From IMG/VR virus record IMGVR_UViG_3300020442_003628, positions 1 to 32,258 of that record: DNA of 32,258 nt; one strand, given 5' to 3'. Shown here one piece after another: positions 13,391 through 20,188 of this stretch (within the stretch, counting starts at the first letter, position 1; each line of letters starts with the position of its first letter). The DNA comes from a virus. A program made the translations under genes and the position numbers. Below the pieces are notes generated by a model. The model was not told the DNA's origin and made no database searches. It was given only the letters and a program-made list of their open reading frames with translations.

Positions 13391-14806
13391 TTACTCGGCA
13401 CAGCCAACACAGGCTGCAGGGTCATTGAACAAGTCAATGATTTCATTGTCAGACTCATCATCGAAACCAAACATAGTTCCGAAGTCGCCGTCTAGAGCTG
13501 CTAGAGCATCATCTTTAGCCTGGGTGTTCTGCATGACCTGCAGAGAATAGTAGAGGCTAGTCTGAGGCGATTTAAGCCACTCATCGATGAATGCTTCGTC
13601 ATAGATCACAACGTCACTCCAAGAGTTGAAGCTGTAACCATGAGCCAAATCAGTGGCTTGCAGGAGGCGCAGAATGCCGTCAACAGTACGCTTATACGAA
13701 TCCCATCCGACTTCTTCAGCCGTTTCAACATTTCCATAATCGTACTGCTGGACACCAAAGGTAGAGCTGTCCCTATCAACTGTGCGCCCGATCGGTGGTG
13801 CGATTTCGGGGGCTGTCGTATAGCCTGCTCGGTCTGTATAACGATAAGAGCAAGATGCGGTTGGAGCGATAGCAAAAGCTCGATCCATATTATGCAGCCG
13901 TGCAATAGCAGCAGCTGACTTAATACCTTCATCAATTGCTTCCACAATTTTAGATGCAGCACGAGTCACAGGTCGCTCTGTGAAAGTACCGGTATGAAAC
14001 TCCAGTGCATCAGCGAATTCTTCGTAAGTGACGCCCTCCAAGGCGAGAAGATTCGCAAGTCCTAGGACGCCTAAACCAACTTGCCGATCGACCTCAGGCG
14101 AGAGGTATTCACCACTTGCATCAACATTAGTTTTGGCATGCAGTTCAATAAGCTCAGTCATGCCATCAATGAATGCTTGAGGCAGTTCATCTACTTCGCA
14201 AGCCGACAAATTAATATGTTCAAGCAAGCAGGTGCCCCGGCTTTCGAGGAACACTTCAAGGCAAACATTTGCATAGATCCTTCGACCATGCTGGTTATGA
14301 CGAACCTTGGCTAGCCAGATGTCTCCACGTGCAATGCCAGCTAAGAGTGCATCCCTGGTGGCTTGACTGGCACTAGCCCAGCCTTCGTCCCAGATGTTGA
14401 CACATCGCTTCGCCCACGGTAGCTCGGCTCTTGGTGTGTTGATAAAGTCAAGGATGTCTCCGTGGTCGATGTCGAGGTGGAGCACAACAGCTCCATTTTT
14501 GTAGACACCTCCTCGGCGTAGTTGTTCATTGAGGCAGCTATAGATTTTGCCAAATGAGACTGGGCCTGAAGCAACAAGGCCTTTTCCGTTGTCACTTCCT
14601 GAGGGTCGAATTTTGCTGAGATGCACTGCAACACCTGCTCCAAATCGCAGAGCGTGGCTAACAAATCTCCAACTGGCTTCAATTCCATTACGACCTTCCA
14701 TCGAATCTTCGACAACAAAAACCGTGCAGCTCACAGGAAGACGGCTACTGGGGTCGTCAATCCAACTCTGGACGCGACCTGTACGGGCAATTGCTTTGTT
14801 ACTCAT
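13391..14806 (-). CDS. nrdA: Class I ribonucleotide reductase large (alpha) subunit, compact form
   Basis: The 471-aa catalytic subunit reduces ribonucleotides to deoxyribonucleotides. The redox pair corresponds to C27 (LPVSC) and C193 (RGTCLL), the thiyl site to N180-V-C182-L-E184, the radical-transfer tyrosine pair to Y419-Y420 (TSLYYS), and the C-terminal redox arm to C466/C469 (CVGCAE). The ATP-cone and the N-terminal helical domain are absent: C27 matches E. coli residue 225. Such short alphas are known in cyanophages and were once labelled class II; the YY pair, CxxC tail and adjacent nrdB make it class I. ATG at 14806 is preferred over the in-frame ATG at 14839, which lies inside mazG. 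Confidence 0.92.
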   Translation of the reverse strand: MSNKAIARTGRVQSWIDDPSSRLPVSCTVFVVEDSMEGRNGIEASWRFVSHALRFGAGVAVHLSKIRPSGSDNGKGLVASGPVSFGKIYSCLNEQLRRGGVYKNGAVVLHLDIDHGDILDFINTPRAELPWAKRCVNIWDEGWASASQATRDALLAGIARGDIWLAKVRHNQHGRRIYANVCLEVFLESRGTCLLEHINLSACEVDELPQAFIDGMTELIELHAKTNVDASGEYLSPEVDRQVGLGVLGLANLLALEGVTYEEFADALEFHTGTFTERPVTRAASKIVEAIDEGIKSAAAIARLHNMDRAFAIAPTASCSYRYTDRAGYTTAPEIAPPIGRTVDRDSSTFGVQQYDYGNVETAEEVGWDSYKRTVDGILRLLQATDLAHGYSFNSWSDVVIYDEAFIDEWLKSPQTSLYYSLQVMQNTQAKDDALAALDGDFGTMFGFDDESDNEIIDLFNDPAACVGCAE

Positions 14807-14810
14807 TTGA

Positions 14811-15233
14811 TTATTTTTTAGTAGAAACTTGGGGAACACAGACGCTGAGATCTGGCTTTCGGTAGTTTGGACCTTTCAGAACCTTGCCATCTTCTCTGAA
14901 GATTGCTTGTCCGTTTTCATCTAGTTTACTCATATTAGAGTCGAAAACACGGAACATTGCTTCGTCCAAATCAATGTTGAATGCAGCAGCTAGCTGATAG
15001 CAAACAAATACTAGATCGGAAAGTTCTTTAACAAGATTGACCCGCTTATCCATATCATCAGGAGATTCCATCAGATCTTCTGCGGCATCAAACAATTCGC
15101 AGGCCTCTTCTTCAATGAGGTCAAGCTGCATATCCCAAAGCTTCTTTTTAATAAAGCCTTGAGTGGCGATATTGTCTAGACATTCTTGCCCAAAAGTTTC
15201 ACGGAAAATCCGTGCATGATCACCGAGGTTCAT
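14811..15233 (-). CDS. mazG: MazG-like NTP pyrophosphohydrolase
   Basis: A 140-aa all-alpha NTP-PPase. The ExxE...ExxD metal motif is visible as E43-x-x-E46 (EEEACEL) and E70-x-x-D73 (KELSDLVFVCYQLA). The C-terminal block VFDSNMSKLDENGQ...GKVLKGPNYRKPDL is typical of phage MazG-like proteins. Family members hydrolyse (d)NTPs to monophosphates; cyanophage MazG prefers dGTP/dCTP and may recycle host GC-rich DNA. It lies 4 bp before nrdA and is surely co-transcribed. The symbol reflects the family, not proven orthology to E. coli MazG. Confidence 0.9.
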   Translation of the reverse strand: MNLGDHARIFRETFGQECLDNIATQGFIKKKLWDMQLDLIEEEACELFDAAEDLMESPDDMDKRVNLVKELSDLVFVCYQLAAAFNIDLDEAMFRVFDSNMSKLDENGQAIFREDGKVLKGPNYRKPDLSVCVPQVSTKK

Positions 15234-15274
15234 TTTATATATGCGCGTTTATTTACTGTAATTACTCCGAGAAT

Positions 15275-15502
15275 CTATTTGTCTCGGAGCGTAATCCTAC
15301 CACGAGATAGGTCAAATGGGGAGAGCTCAACTGTGACTCTGTCCCCAACAAGCAGTTGGATTTTTCTTGTAATTAGTCTGCCTGAAGCACGACAAAGGCA
15401 CTGATGACCTTCTGGTTCATCAAGCTCAACATTGAAATATCCGTTTCCGCTCTCTTTGTAGATGACGCCCTTGGCTTCAACTACATTTGCTTTATTAGAC
15501 AT
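15275..15502 (-). CDS. infA: Translation initiation factor IF-1 homologue
   Basis: The 75-aa protein aligns end to end with bacterial IF-1 (72 aa): ANVVEAKGVIYKESGNGYFNVEL, then CRASGRLITRKIQLLVGDRV, and the diagnostic VTVELSPFDLSRGRITLRDK tail (E. coli [20 protein letters not shown]). It is one S1/OB domain that binds the 30S A site. It starts 2 bp after the stop of the 15504 gene and ends in the nucleotide-metabolism operon, without a clear Shine-Dalgarno. Known: IF-1 is a core host gene, uncommon in phages. Inferred: it may tune initiation on phage mRNAs, many of which lack Shine-Dalgarno sequences, or act as an RNA chaperone/antiterminator, as IF-1 can. Confidence 0.9.
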   Translation of the reverse strand: MSNKANVVEAKGVIYKESGNGYFNVELDEPEGHQCLCRASGRLITRKIQLLVGDRVTVELSPFDLSRGRITLRDK

Positions 15503-15503
15503 A

Positions 15504-15668
15504 TTAATTTCTAAATGCGTGGACTAGCTGATGTACGAGCGAATCACGTAATTGATTAATCCGCTCGTCATCGTATTGTTTGAAATTTCCTCGCTTCTCA
15601 ACTTTTTTGTAATAGTGGAGTGCGTTCAGAATTATTGTGTGATCTTCCAGACTTAGTTCAAATTGCAT
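15504..15668 (-). CDS. Hypothetical protein, 54 aa
   Basis: MQFELSLEDHTIILNALHYY followed by KKVEKRGNFKQYDDERINQLRDSLVHQL is a helical protein. The pattern (short strand, helix, linker, helix) resembles tiny phage proteins of the H-Y-Y/D-E-R-I-N-L-R type, but I cannot name it. It is 2 bp upstream of the IF-1 gene. Confidence 0.6.
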   Translation of the reverse strand: MQFELSLEDHTIILNALHYYKKVEKRGNFKQYDDERINQLRDSLVHQLVHAFRN

Positions 15669-15674
15669 TATTGA

Positions 15675-15833
15675 TCAATTATCTTTCAATACTTTTGCCA
15701 GAGTATCTATTTGGTTGTACAAAGGAGTGTAGTCAAGTCGATAGTAAATCTCGTCGGCTATGTATTGAGTGTTCTCGTCATCGGGTAAGTCAAGATTATC
15801 CAAGAGATAATCCATTATTTCCATTGAGTTCAT
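15675..15833 (-). CDS. Hypothetical acidic protein, 52 aa
   Basis: ATG at 15833 (MNSMEIMDYLLDNLDLPDDE) is chosen because AAAAGGAAA lies shortly upstream; longer in-frame starts would sit wholly inside the preceding gene. The protein is acidic and helical. It overlaps the 3' end of the 15796 gene by 38 bp. The family is unknown. Confidence 0.55.
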   Translation of the reverse strand: MNSMEIMDYLLDNLDLPDDENTQYIADEIYYRLDYTPLYNQIDTLAKVLKDN

Positions 15834-15981
15834 TCGTGGTTTCCTTTTGGACGTAATATCTGTATTGCGAGAGGATTCCTTGGTAACTCTCTGCTGCATC
15901 AGCGACCAAGCTAAAGAAGTCATCAATATACTGAGGATCTATATCTACAGTTATATCGGCTGTAAAGCGCTTTTGTGTCAT
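15796..15981 (-). CDS. Hypothetical protein, 61 aa
   Basis: MTQKRFTADITVDIDPQYID then DFFSLVADAAESYQGILSQYRYY. A strand-helix protein, possibly a dimeric alpha/beta unit. It overlaps the thioredoxin-like gene by 4 bp (ATGA). No family is recognised. Confidence 0.6.
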   Translation of the reverse strand: MTQKRFTADITVDIDPQYIDDFFSLVADAAESYQGILSQYRYYVQKETTNELNGNNGLSLG

Positions 15982-16328
15982 TCAGGATGTGCGTAAGTGT
16001 ATGCGTCGAGTGTTGCTTGTAAGTTTTCAATAATGTTGTTTGCACCTACAAAGCGTTCGACTGTTTCCTCTTCCAAGTCACAGAACTCGTAACCTTCTTC
16101 GGCGTCAAAGTCACAGGAGACAGTCTCATGGACGACAACCAGCGTTGGCGACAACTCCACCGATAACTCCTCTGCAAGCGCTGTACGAGCGCCTGAGGCC
16201 GTTTTAAGAGGGACAAAATCCAACTCAGCCTTCTCATCTTCAGTGAGACTTTTGACGTGATCCTTGAGGCGTATGCAAGGAGGACAGCTGTCTTGTGTAA
16301 ATACATAGAGGTGATACTGTTTCATCAT
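15978..16328 (-). CDS. Thioredoxin/glutaredoxin-like protein (CPPC)
   Basis: A 116-aa thioredoxin-fold protein. The redox motif C15-P-P-C18 follows the first strand (HLYVFTQDSCPPC). A later SPTLVVV carries the expected cis-Pro before a strand. The region after residue 75 is acidic (EEGYEFCDLEEETVERFVG). It is likely the electron donor for the phage ribonucleotide reductase encoded about 1.2 kb downstream in the same orientation; a role as DNA polymerase processivity factor, as for thioredoxin with T7 gp5, is possible but unsupported. Two adjacent ATGs (16328, 16325) could start it. Confidence 0.8.
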   Translation of the reverse strand: MMKQYHLYVFTQDSCPPCIRLKDHVKSLTEDEKAELDFVPLKTASGARTALAEELSVELSPTLVVVHETVSCDFDAEEGYEFCDLEEETVERFVGANNIIENLQATLDAYTYAHPE

Positions 16329-16329
16329 T

Positions 16330-16473
16330 TTAAGTAGATAGTTTAAATAACTCTGAATTAAGCCTGTCTAGGATGTCATCCCAGATTGCAGCATCTTGTG
16401 TTTTGGGGTGAGTATTTTTGTGTTCTTCTACAAGTTCAATGAGGGCCTCAATTTGCCATAGTTGTAAATGCAT
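16330..16473 (-). CDS. Hypothetical protein, 47 aa
   Basis: MHLQLWQIEALIELVEEHKN followed by THPKTQDAAIWDDILDRLNSEL forms two predicted helices. The arrangement resembles small phage helical-hairpin proteins of unknown role. It ends 1 bp before the thioredoxin-like gene. Confidence 0.55.
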   Translation of the reverse strand: MHLQLWQIEALIELVEEHKNTHPKTQDAAIWDDILDRLNSELFKLST

Positions 16474-16487
16474 GATCGTTCTGCATG

Positions 16488-16796
16488 TTAAGCAGGTGAA
16501 CCGTCAGTAAAATAAAAACCACCTGTACAGTTCCCTTCATTAGATGTTACAACATGTCGAGTATGTTGATAACACCTCATGCCTGAGTGATATGAAATCA
16601 TCACAGGCTCACCAACATGCACATCATCCAGATTGCTGCAAAGGATAAGACGAGTAGCAGGAGGTTTTCGTTTATATTGAATTTCGGCGTCATAGCCAAG
16701 ATGGACATCTTCGTTTAGCGTCACAGGATTTAGAACTGTGCGCATTGTGGGTTTGGAAACTGCAATAGCTTCCATTTCAGATTGAGTGTGTTTCAT
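16488..16796 (-). CDS. Hypothetical protein, 102 aa
   Basis: A beta-rich protein starting MKHTQSEMEAIAVSKPTMRT. A segment VGEPVMISYHSGMRCYQHTRHVVTSNEG suggests a small barrel, and the two Cys are spaced widely. The ATG at 16796 overlaps the preceding TGA (TGATG). The family is unknown. Confidence 0.65.
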   Translation of the reverse strand: MKHTQSEMEAIAVSKPTMRTVLNPVTLNEDVHLGYDAEIQYKRKPPATRLILCSNLDDVHVGEPVMISYHSGMRCYQHTRHVVTSNEGNCTGGFYFTDGSPA

Positions 16797-16957
16797 CAAT
16801 CGTTAAACATTGGTTGAGGTTTACAGCTAACAATTCTTTTGGCATCTGGGCAGAGCTCAAACAAATTATTCATTGCTGTCCTTGCATTAATAGAGGTGAC
16901 CACAAAATCCTGTTGATCACCCTCTTTGTCAATGTAGACAATATCGTAGTCAATCAT
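16796..16957 (-). CDS. Hypothetical protein, 53 aa
   Basis: MIDYDIVYIDKEGDQQDFVV then TSINARTAMNNLFELCPDAKRIVSCKP. A strand-strand-helix-strand protein resembling the small DpnD/PcfM-like or YhfG-like units often seen in phages, though I cannot assign it. The gene overlaps both neighbours by a few bases. Confidence 0.6.
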   Translation of the reverse strand: MIDYDIVYIDKEGDQQDFVVTSINARTAMNNLFELCPDAKRIVSCKPQPMFND

Positions 16958-17096
16958 CTTCTACTAGCTTTTCAAATTGGAGATGATCATCACAAGAATC
17001 ATCATCTTGCAGATCGATCATATCTTTATCTGTTGTCTTCAAGAGCTTCTCAAACAATTGATCGAGAAACTCTTCGTTTTCTTTAGTGATTTTCAC
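16950..17096 (-). CDS. Hypothetical acidic protein, 48 aa
   Basis: A GTG start at 17096 overlaps the upstream TGA (GTGA). The product (MKITKENEEFLDQLFEKLLK, then DLQDDDSCDDHLQFEKLVEDD) is very acidic and helical. No family is recognised. The coupled overlaps on both sides support expression. Confidence 0.55.
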   Translation of the reverse strand: MKITKENEEFLDQLFEKLLKTTDKDMIDLQDDDSCDDHLQFEKLVEDD

Positions 17097-17314
17097 TTAC
17101 TCAATTCAATTTTTACTTCAGGCAGATACTTCTTCTCAGCAAGATAGAGTTCGACTTCTTCTCGCTGAGCATTAGACAAGTAACCAAACATAAGGTTGAG
17201 TATTTGGTTGATATAGAACGTAGGAGGTTCTGGTGAGTCCTGGGCCAATGCTGCGTGACACAGGCATACGACATCGAGGAAGTCATAGTCATTGGCGATT
17301 ACTGTTCCTGACAT
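17093..17314 (-). CDS. Hypothetical protein, 73 aa
   Basis: MSGTVIANDYDFLDVVCLCH followed by PPTFYINQILNLMFGYLSNAQREEVELYLAEK. Helical, with a CLC pair near the N-terminus. It starts within the last codons of the preceding gene (16-bp overlap). The family is unknown. Confidence 0.6.
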   Translation of the reverse strand: MSGTVIANDYDFLDVVCLCHAALAQDSPEPPTFYINQILNLMFGYLSNAQREEVELYLAEKKYLPEVKIELSK

Positions 17315-17475
17315 TGGATTAATTCGAGATAGTCATTTGGATTAGCTACAAAATGATCAAGCATGACAAGGAGGCTTGCCACACTTGTATCTTTTGTTTG
17401 GATTGGTAGGTTTAACAAGACTGAAGTCAAGTACCTACGTGTTGTTTGAAGCTGTGCAATTGAGTCGATGCTCAT
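17299..17475 (-). CDS. Hypothetical protein, 58 aa
   Basis: MSIDSIAQLQTTRRYLTSVL then LNLPIQTKDTSVASLLVMLDHFVANPND. A short helical protein. The ATG overlaps the stop of the acidic protein gene by 4 bp (ATGA). The family is unknown. Confidence 0.55.
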   Translation of the reverse strand: MSIDSIAQLQTTRRYLTSVLLNLPIQTKDTSVASLLVMLDHFVANPNDYLELIQCQEQ

Positions 17476-18041
17476 TCAGATTCATCAGAGGTTTCTGTTA
17501 GATCAATAGTGTTATCTACTTCACAGGCATACTGTTTAACGTATGCATCCATATAGGTGTAAAGAACATCCCAGCTAAAGGACTCGTCACTATTCATGTG
17601 ATCTGAGACAGAGTACAGTTGTTCTTCCGTCATGTTTGGATATTTCTCACAGAGATAACCAACGGTGTCGAAGATTAAATAACCATCAAGGCTATCGTCC
17701 TCTTCGTCGTAGTCATCGTCCTCGTCCTCATCCTCATCCTCATCCTCGTCTTCATCTGGGTCATCGTCTTTGAATCCGACGCCACTTGTATCGTCTTCTC
17801 CGAGATTAACGCTAGGATCTTGTTCAGCGAGAGTGTATACCCACTCATCAATCTGCTCAAAAATACTATCAAAGTCGAATTCTTCATCATTTTGACAAAG
17901 ACTCCAAACAGATGTTCTATTTTTGAGAGTTAATGTTGGCCACTCTTCAATCAGATATTCGTTTACATCAACAGTGATCGTAGGATCAAAGTCATCATTG
18001 TCTTCGTAATAGAGAGACCGACGTTCAGATTTAGCACCCAT
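17472..18041 (-). CDS. Acidic protein with duplicated domain and Asp/Glu linker, 189 aa
   Basis: Two similar modules of about 46 residues (about 26-72 and 126-171) share YL-x-E-x-x-P, SV, DE-x-F-x-x-D and D-x-x-V in order. They are joined by an almost pure Asp/Glu stretch (residues 92-116). The whole chain is strongly acidic with a DESE end. The duplication is visible in the sequence. DNA mimicry (decoying host DNA-binding proteins) or chaperoning of the highly basic protein at 19188-19955 are inferences from charge alone. It overlaps both neighbours by 4 bp or less, so it is coupled to the SSB-like gene upstream. Confidence 0.75.
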   Translation of the reverse strand: MGAKSERRSLYYEDNDDFDPTITVDVNEYLIEEWPTLTLKNRTSVWSLCQNDEEFDFDSIFEQIDEWVYTLAEQDPSVNLGEDDTSGVGFKDDDPDEDEDEDEDEDEDDDYDEEDDSLDGYLIFDTVGYLCEKYPNMTEEQLYSVSDHMNSDESFSWDVLYTYMDAYVKQYACEVDNTIDLTETSDESE

Positions 18042-18685
18042 CAGAAAAGTTCCTCAGTATTGTTGTCTTCAATATTGACCTCATCTACTGTAATAACTTC
18101 TTCTGTAGAAGGTGAGATTGCGTGGCTGATAATTGACACACAATCGCGCAGAATTGTTTCTACTTTTTTGTTGTCACGGTCAGCACGTGCTTCTTTTAGC
18201 TGCTCATACAGGTCAGTATCAGACATTTTGAGATCGCCTGAACGGATAGCGGCGAAGCATGGCTTCATCTTGGATGTACCTTTCCAGGTATCCAAAGTCA
18301 AAGCAAACTCAAGATTGCCCGTCTCAAATGCACCCATCAAACCAGTCAGCACACACTGAGACCAAAGGGTTGTCAAACCTGAAGTGACAAGAATGACAGT
18401 GCCTGAGTTTGTAGTCAGGAAGAGGTTGAGTTTGGTGGACTTGAAGGTGCCAATATCTTCAGCAACGTTGATGCCAGTTACTTTGACATTGCCAAGGCGG
18501 GTCAGTGGCTTGCCGGAGGTTGGGATCGTGAGTGCAACTGGCTCTTGATCATCGCCTCGGTACATGAAGAAAACTGCATCGCTGTCTTTGTTGACACCGA
18601 CACCAATCATCATGCTGACATCAGATTGCTGACCACCAGCAACCAGATCGGAAACAATAGCTGTGTTGTCTTGGAGAATAGTCAT
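18041..18685 (-). CDS. Hypothetical beta-rich protein with SSB-like acidic tail, 214 aa
   Basis: ATG at 18685 (MTILQDNTAIVSDLVAGGQQ) is preferred; an in-frame ATG at 18721 adds 12 residues with no conserved look. The body (to about 150) is beta-rich, with VKVTGINV and STKLNLFLTTNSGTVILVTSG. A charged helix follows, and the last 25 residues are acidic and end EELF. That tail is typical of SSB-type partner-binding ends. No family is recognised. It is preceded by a GCCGCT hairpin and coupled to the acidic protein gene by ATGA. Confidence 0.65.
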   Translation of the reverse strand: MTILQDNTAIVSDLVAGGQQSDVSMMIGVGVNKDSDAVFFMYRGDDQEPVALTIPTSGKPLTRLGNVKVTGINVAEDIGTFKSTKLNLFLTTNSGTVILVTSGLTTLWSQCVLTGLMGAFETGNLEFALTLDTWKGTSKMKPCFAAIRSGDLKMSDTDLYEQLKEARADRDNKKVETILRDCVSIISHAISPSTEEVITVDEVNIEDNNTEELF

Positions 18686-18732
18686 GGAAATGTGTTTGTT
18701 TGACAGTTGCCTTAAAGGCATTGAGAACTAAA

Positions 18733-18748
18733 GCCGCTGTTAAGCGGC
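18733..18748 (-). terminator. GCCGCT-GTTA-AGCGGC hairpin
   Basis: A 6-bp perfect stem with a 4-nt loop, followed on the minus strand by TTT. It separates the 18756 gene from the 18041-18685 gene and is identical in stem and loop to copies at 24831, 29193 and 31056. Confidence 0.7.
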
Positions 18749-18755
18749 ATTTGTT

Positions 18756-18920
18756 TTATCGATTACGGGCAGGGTCTGAGTTCTTTAGAAGAGAAATTTC
18801 TTTAGATACCAAGGCAGCCACATGTTCAAGAACATCTAGTCGATTCTTGTGATGTGTATTGCACATAGGAACTATATAGTTCACACATGCTTGTGCAATT
18901 TCTTTTGTTGTATATCCCAT
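18756..18920 (-). CDS. Hypothetical protein, 54 aa
   Basis: MGYTTKEIAQACVNYIVPMC then NTHHKNRLDVLEHVAALVSKEISLLKN. Helical, with CNTHH that could bind a metal. Its ATG overlaps the upstream TAA (TAATG). The family is unknown. Confidence 0.6.
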   Translation of the reverse strand: MGYTTKEIAQACVNYIVPMCNTHHKNRLDVLEHVAALVSKEISLLKNSDPARNR

Positions 18921-19090
18921 TAAACAGTTGCTGCTAGTTCGCCGTTCAATTCAGCAAGCTTTGTTGCTGCTAAGCATTCGATGCATGTCCATGCCAACTG
19001 GCCAGATACTTGTTCTTTATCGCAGAAATATTCAGTTGTGTCTTCAATGATCTCAGTGAGTTCTGTGAGTTGTTCTTTTGATATATGCAT
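18920..19090 (-). CDS. Hypothetical protein, 56 aa
   Basis: MHISKEQLTELTEIIEDTTE followed by YFCDKEQVSGQLAWTCIECL. Acidic and helical, with three Cys (a CIEC pair and a lone Cys). Coupled to the next gene. The family is unknown. Confidence 0.6.
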   Translation of the reverse strand: MHISKEQLTELTEIIEDTTEYFCDKEQVSGQLAWTCIECLAATKLAELNGELAATV

Positions 19091-19138
19091 TCTTTGCAAA
19101 ACTGAAGTATGGGCTGATTAACCCATGACATAAATATA

Positions 19139-19154
19139 GCCGCCTTTCGGCGGC
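19139..19154 (-). terminator. GCCGCC-TTTC-GGCGGC hairpin after the basic repeat protein
   Basis: A 6-bp perfect GC stem, 33 bp downstream of the stop at 19188. The following minus-strand bases are TATATTTATG, a weak U-rich tail. Confidence 0.6.
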
Positions 19155-19187
19155 CATGTATTAGTCGATAGTGACACTTAATGAAGC

Positions 19188-19955
19188 TTATCTTCTTCTA
19201 CGTCCACCTCTGCGCCCGCCTCTGCGGCCACCACCTCTACGACCACCACGCATACGTGCAGGTTTAGACCTTCTTGAAGTGACTCTTGCCCGCTTTGCCT
19301 TACGTCTTGCACGGATCTTCTTAATCCGCTTTCTAATCTTCATGGCCTTTTGGCGGTTGCCCATAGCCTTAGCTTTCTTGCGCCTCATCTTTAAGCGCAT
19401 AACCTTGCGGTTATTAATTTTAATTCTCCGGGGTTTGCCCATTCTCATAGGTCTGCCCATTCTCATAGGTCTGCCCATCGGCCTTCTACCAGGCTTACCC
19501 ATAGGTCTACCAGGCTTACCCATAGGTCTACCGGGCTTACCCATAGGTCTTCCAGGCTTACCCATGCCAGGAGGACGACCAGGACGACCAGGCTTACCAG
19601 GACGACCAGGCTTACCGGCAGGAGGCTTGCCTTCAGTCATCATTGGAACAGGCTTACCTTCAGTCATTGAAGGAGGCTTGCCTTCAGTCATTGAAGGAGG
19701 CTTGCCTTCAGTCATTGAAGGGGGTGTGCCCATGCTCATGCCCATGGCCATACCGCCCATACGGACGATCTTTCGATCCATGGTCCCTGCTTTAGTAGTC
19801 GCTCTAGCTCCTTGACCTGCTGCTGCAGAAGAGTTTCCAGAATTAAAGGCACCAATCTTGGCACCACTAAAATCAACTTTATTTGTGTTATTGATTCGAG
19901 TGCCTCGTTTGGCAGCCATCCTTTTGCCACGAGTATTTTCTTCTGCAGCAGACAT
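19188..19955 (-). CDS. Protamine/histone-like highly basic repeat protein, 255 aa
   Basis: The protein is built of low-complexity blocks. Residues 1-70 form a small N-terminal part. Residues 77-112 are repeats of PPSMTEGK. Residues 113-160 are collagen-like GKPGRP and then GKPGRPM units. Residues 160-175 are RMGRPM units. Residues 176-233 form a Lys/Arg helix-prone block, and the end is GRRGG repeats closing in RRRR. The composition resembles histone H1/protamine tails, so nucleic-acid condensation is the likely role; it could be packaged or act on the host nucleoid. It lies in the hli/talC block and has no clear Shine-Dalgarno. A repeat-rich plus-strand reading frame opposite it is a mirror artefact. 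Confidence 0.75.
   Translation of the reverse strand: MSAAEENTRGKRMAAKRGTRINNTNKVDFSGAKIGAFNSGNSSAAAGQGARATTKAGTMDRKIVRMGGMAMGMSMGTPPSMTEGKPPSMTEGKPPSMTEGKPVPMMTEGKPPAGKPGRPGKPGRPGRPPGMGKPGRPMGKPGRPMGKPGRPMGKPGRRPMGRPMRMGRPMRMGKPRRIKINNRKVMRLKMRRKKAKAMGNRQKAMKIRKRIKKIRARRKAKRARVTSRRSKPARMRGGRRGGGRRGGRRGGRRRR
19430..19740 (-). repeat. Tandem coding repeats (21-24 bp units)
   Basis: Within the basic protein gene, 21-bp units coding GKPGRPM recur near 19485-19570, and 24-27-bp units coding PSMTEGKP recur near 19635-19725. The units are near-identical at DNA level, so copy number probably varies between relatives by slippage. Confidence 0.75.
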
Positions 19956-20005
19956 AATTAGTATGAATACAAATCTGTATTTAGTTTAACAAGGTTTGAA
20001 CCTAA

Positions 20006-20149
20006 TTATTCTTTAGTGCTGGTAGAAGTTTCTTCAGCAGGTGTTTCTTGAGGTGCGGTAGTTTCTTCGATTTTTGCCGGAGCTCCACCTACAACGGGGC
20101 GACGGTTATAACGTGTGGCTGCTGCAGCAGCTTCATCTCCTAAAGACAT
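20006..20149 (-). CDS. Hypothetical low-complexity protein, 47 aa
   Basis: MSLGDEAAAAATRYNRRPVV is followed by a Pro/Glu/Thr-rich tail (EETTAPQETPAEETSTSTKE). It looks disordered. It lies 39 bp after hli and before the basic repeat protein. No family is recognised. Confidence 0.6.
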   Translation of the reverse strand: MSLGDEAAAAATRYNRRPVVGGAPAKIEETTAPQETPAEETSTSTKE

Positions 20150-20188
20150 AATTAATTGATAAATACTTACATCTAATAATAGCTTGGA

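Noticed and set aside
13391-14806. Class II (B12-dependent) NrdJ
   Set aside because: An adjacent nrdB, the Tyr-Tyr radical-transfer pair and the C-terminal CxxC arm indicate class I.
19171-19815. A 214-codon plus-strand open frame rich in Leu/Pro/Gly opposite the basic repeat protein
   Set aside because: It mirrors the tandem repeats of the minus-strand gene. The minus frame gives a coherent Lys/Arg-rich protein and fits the operon direction; the plus frame has no plausible domain.
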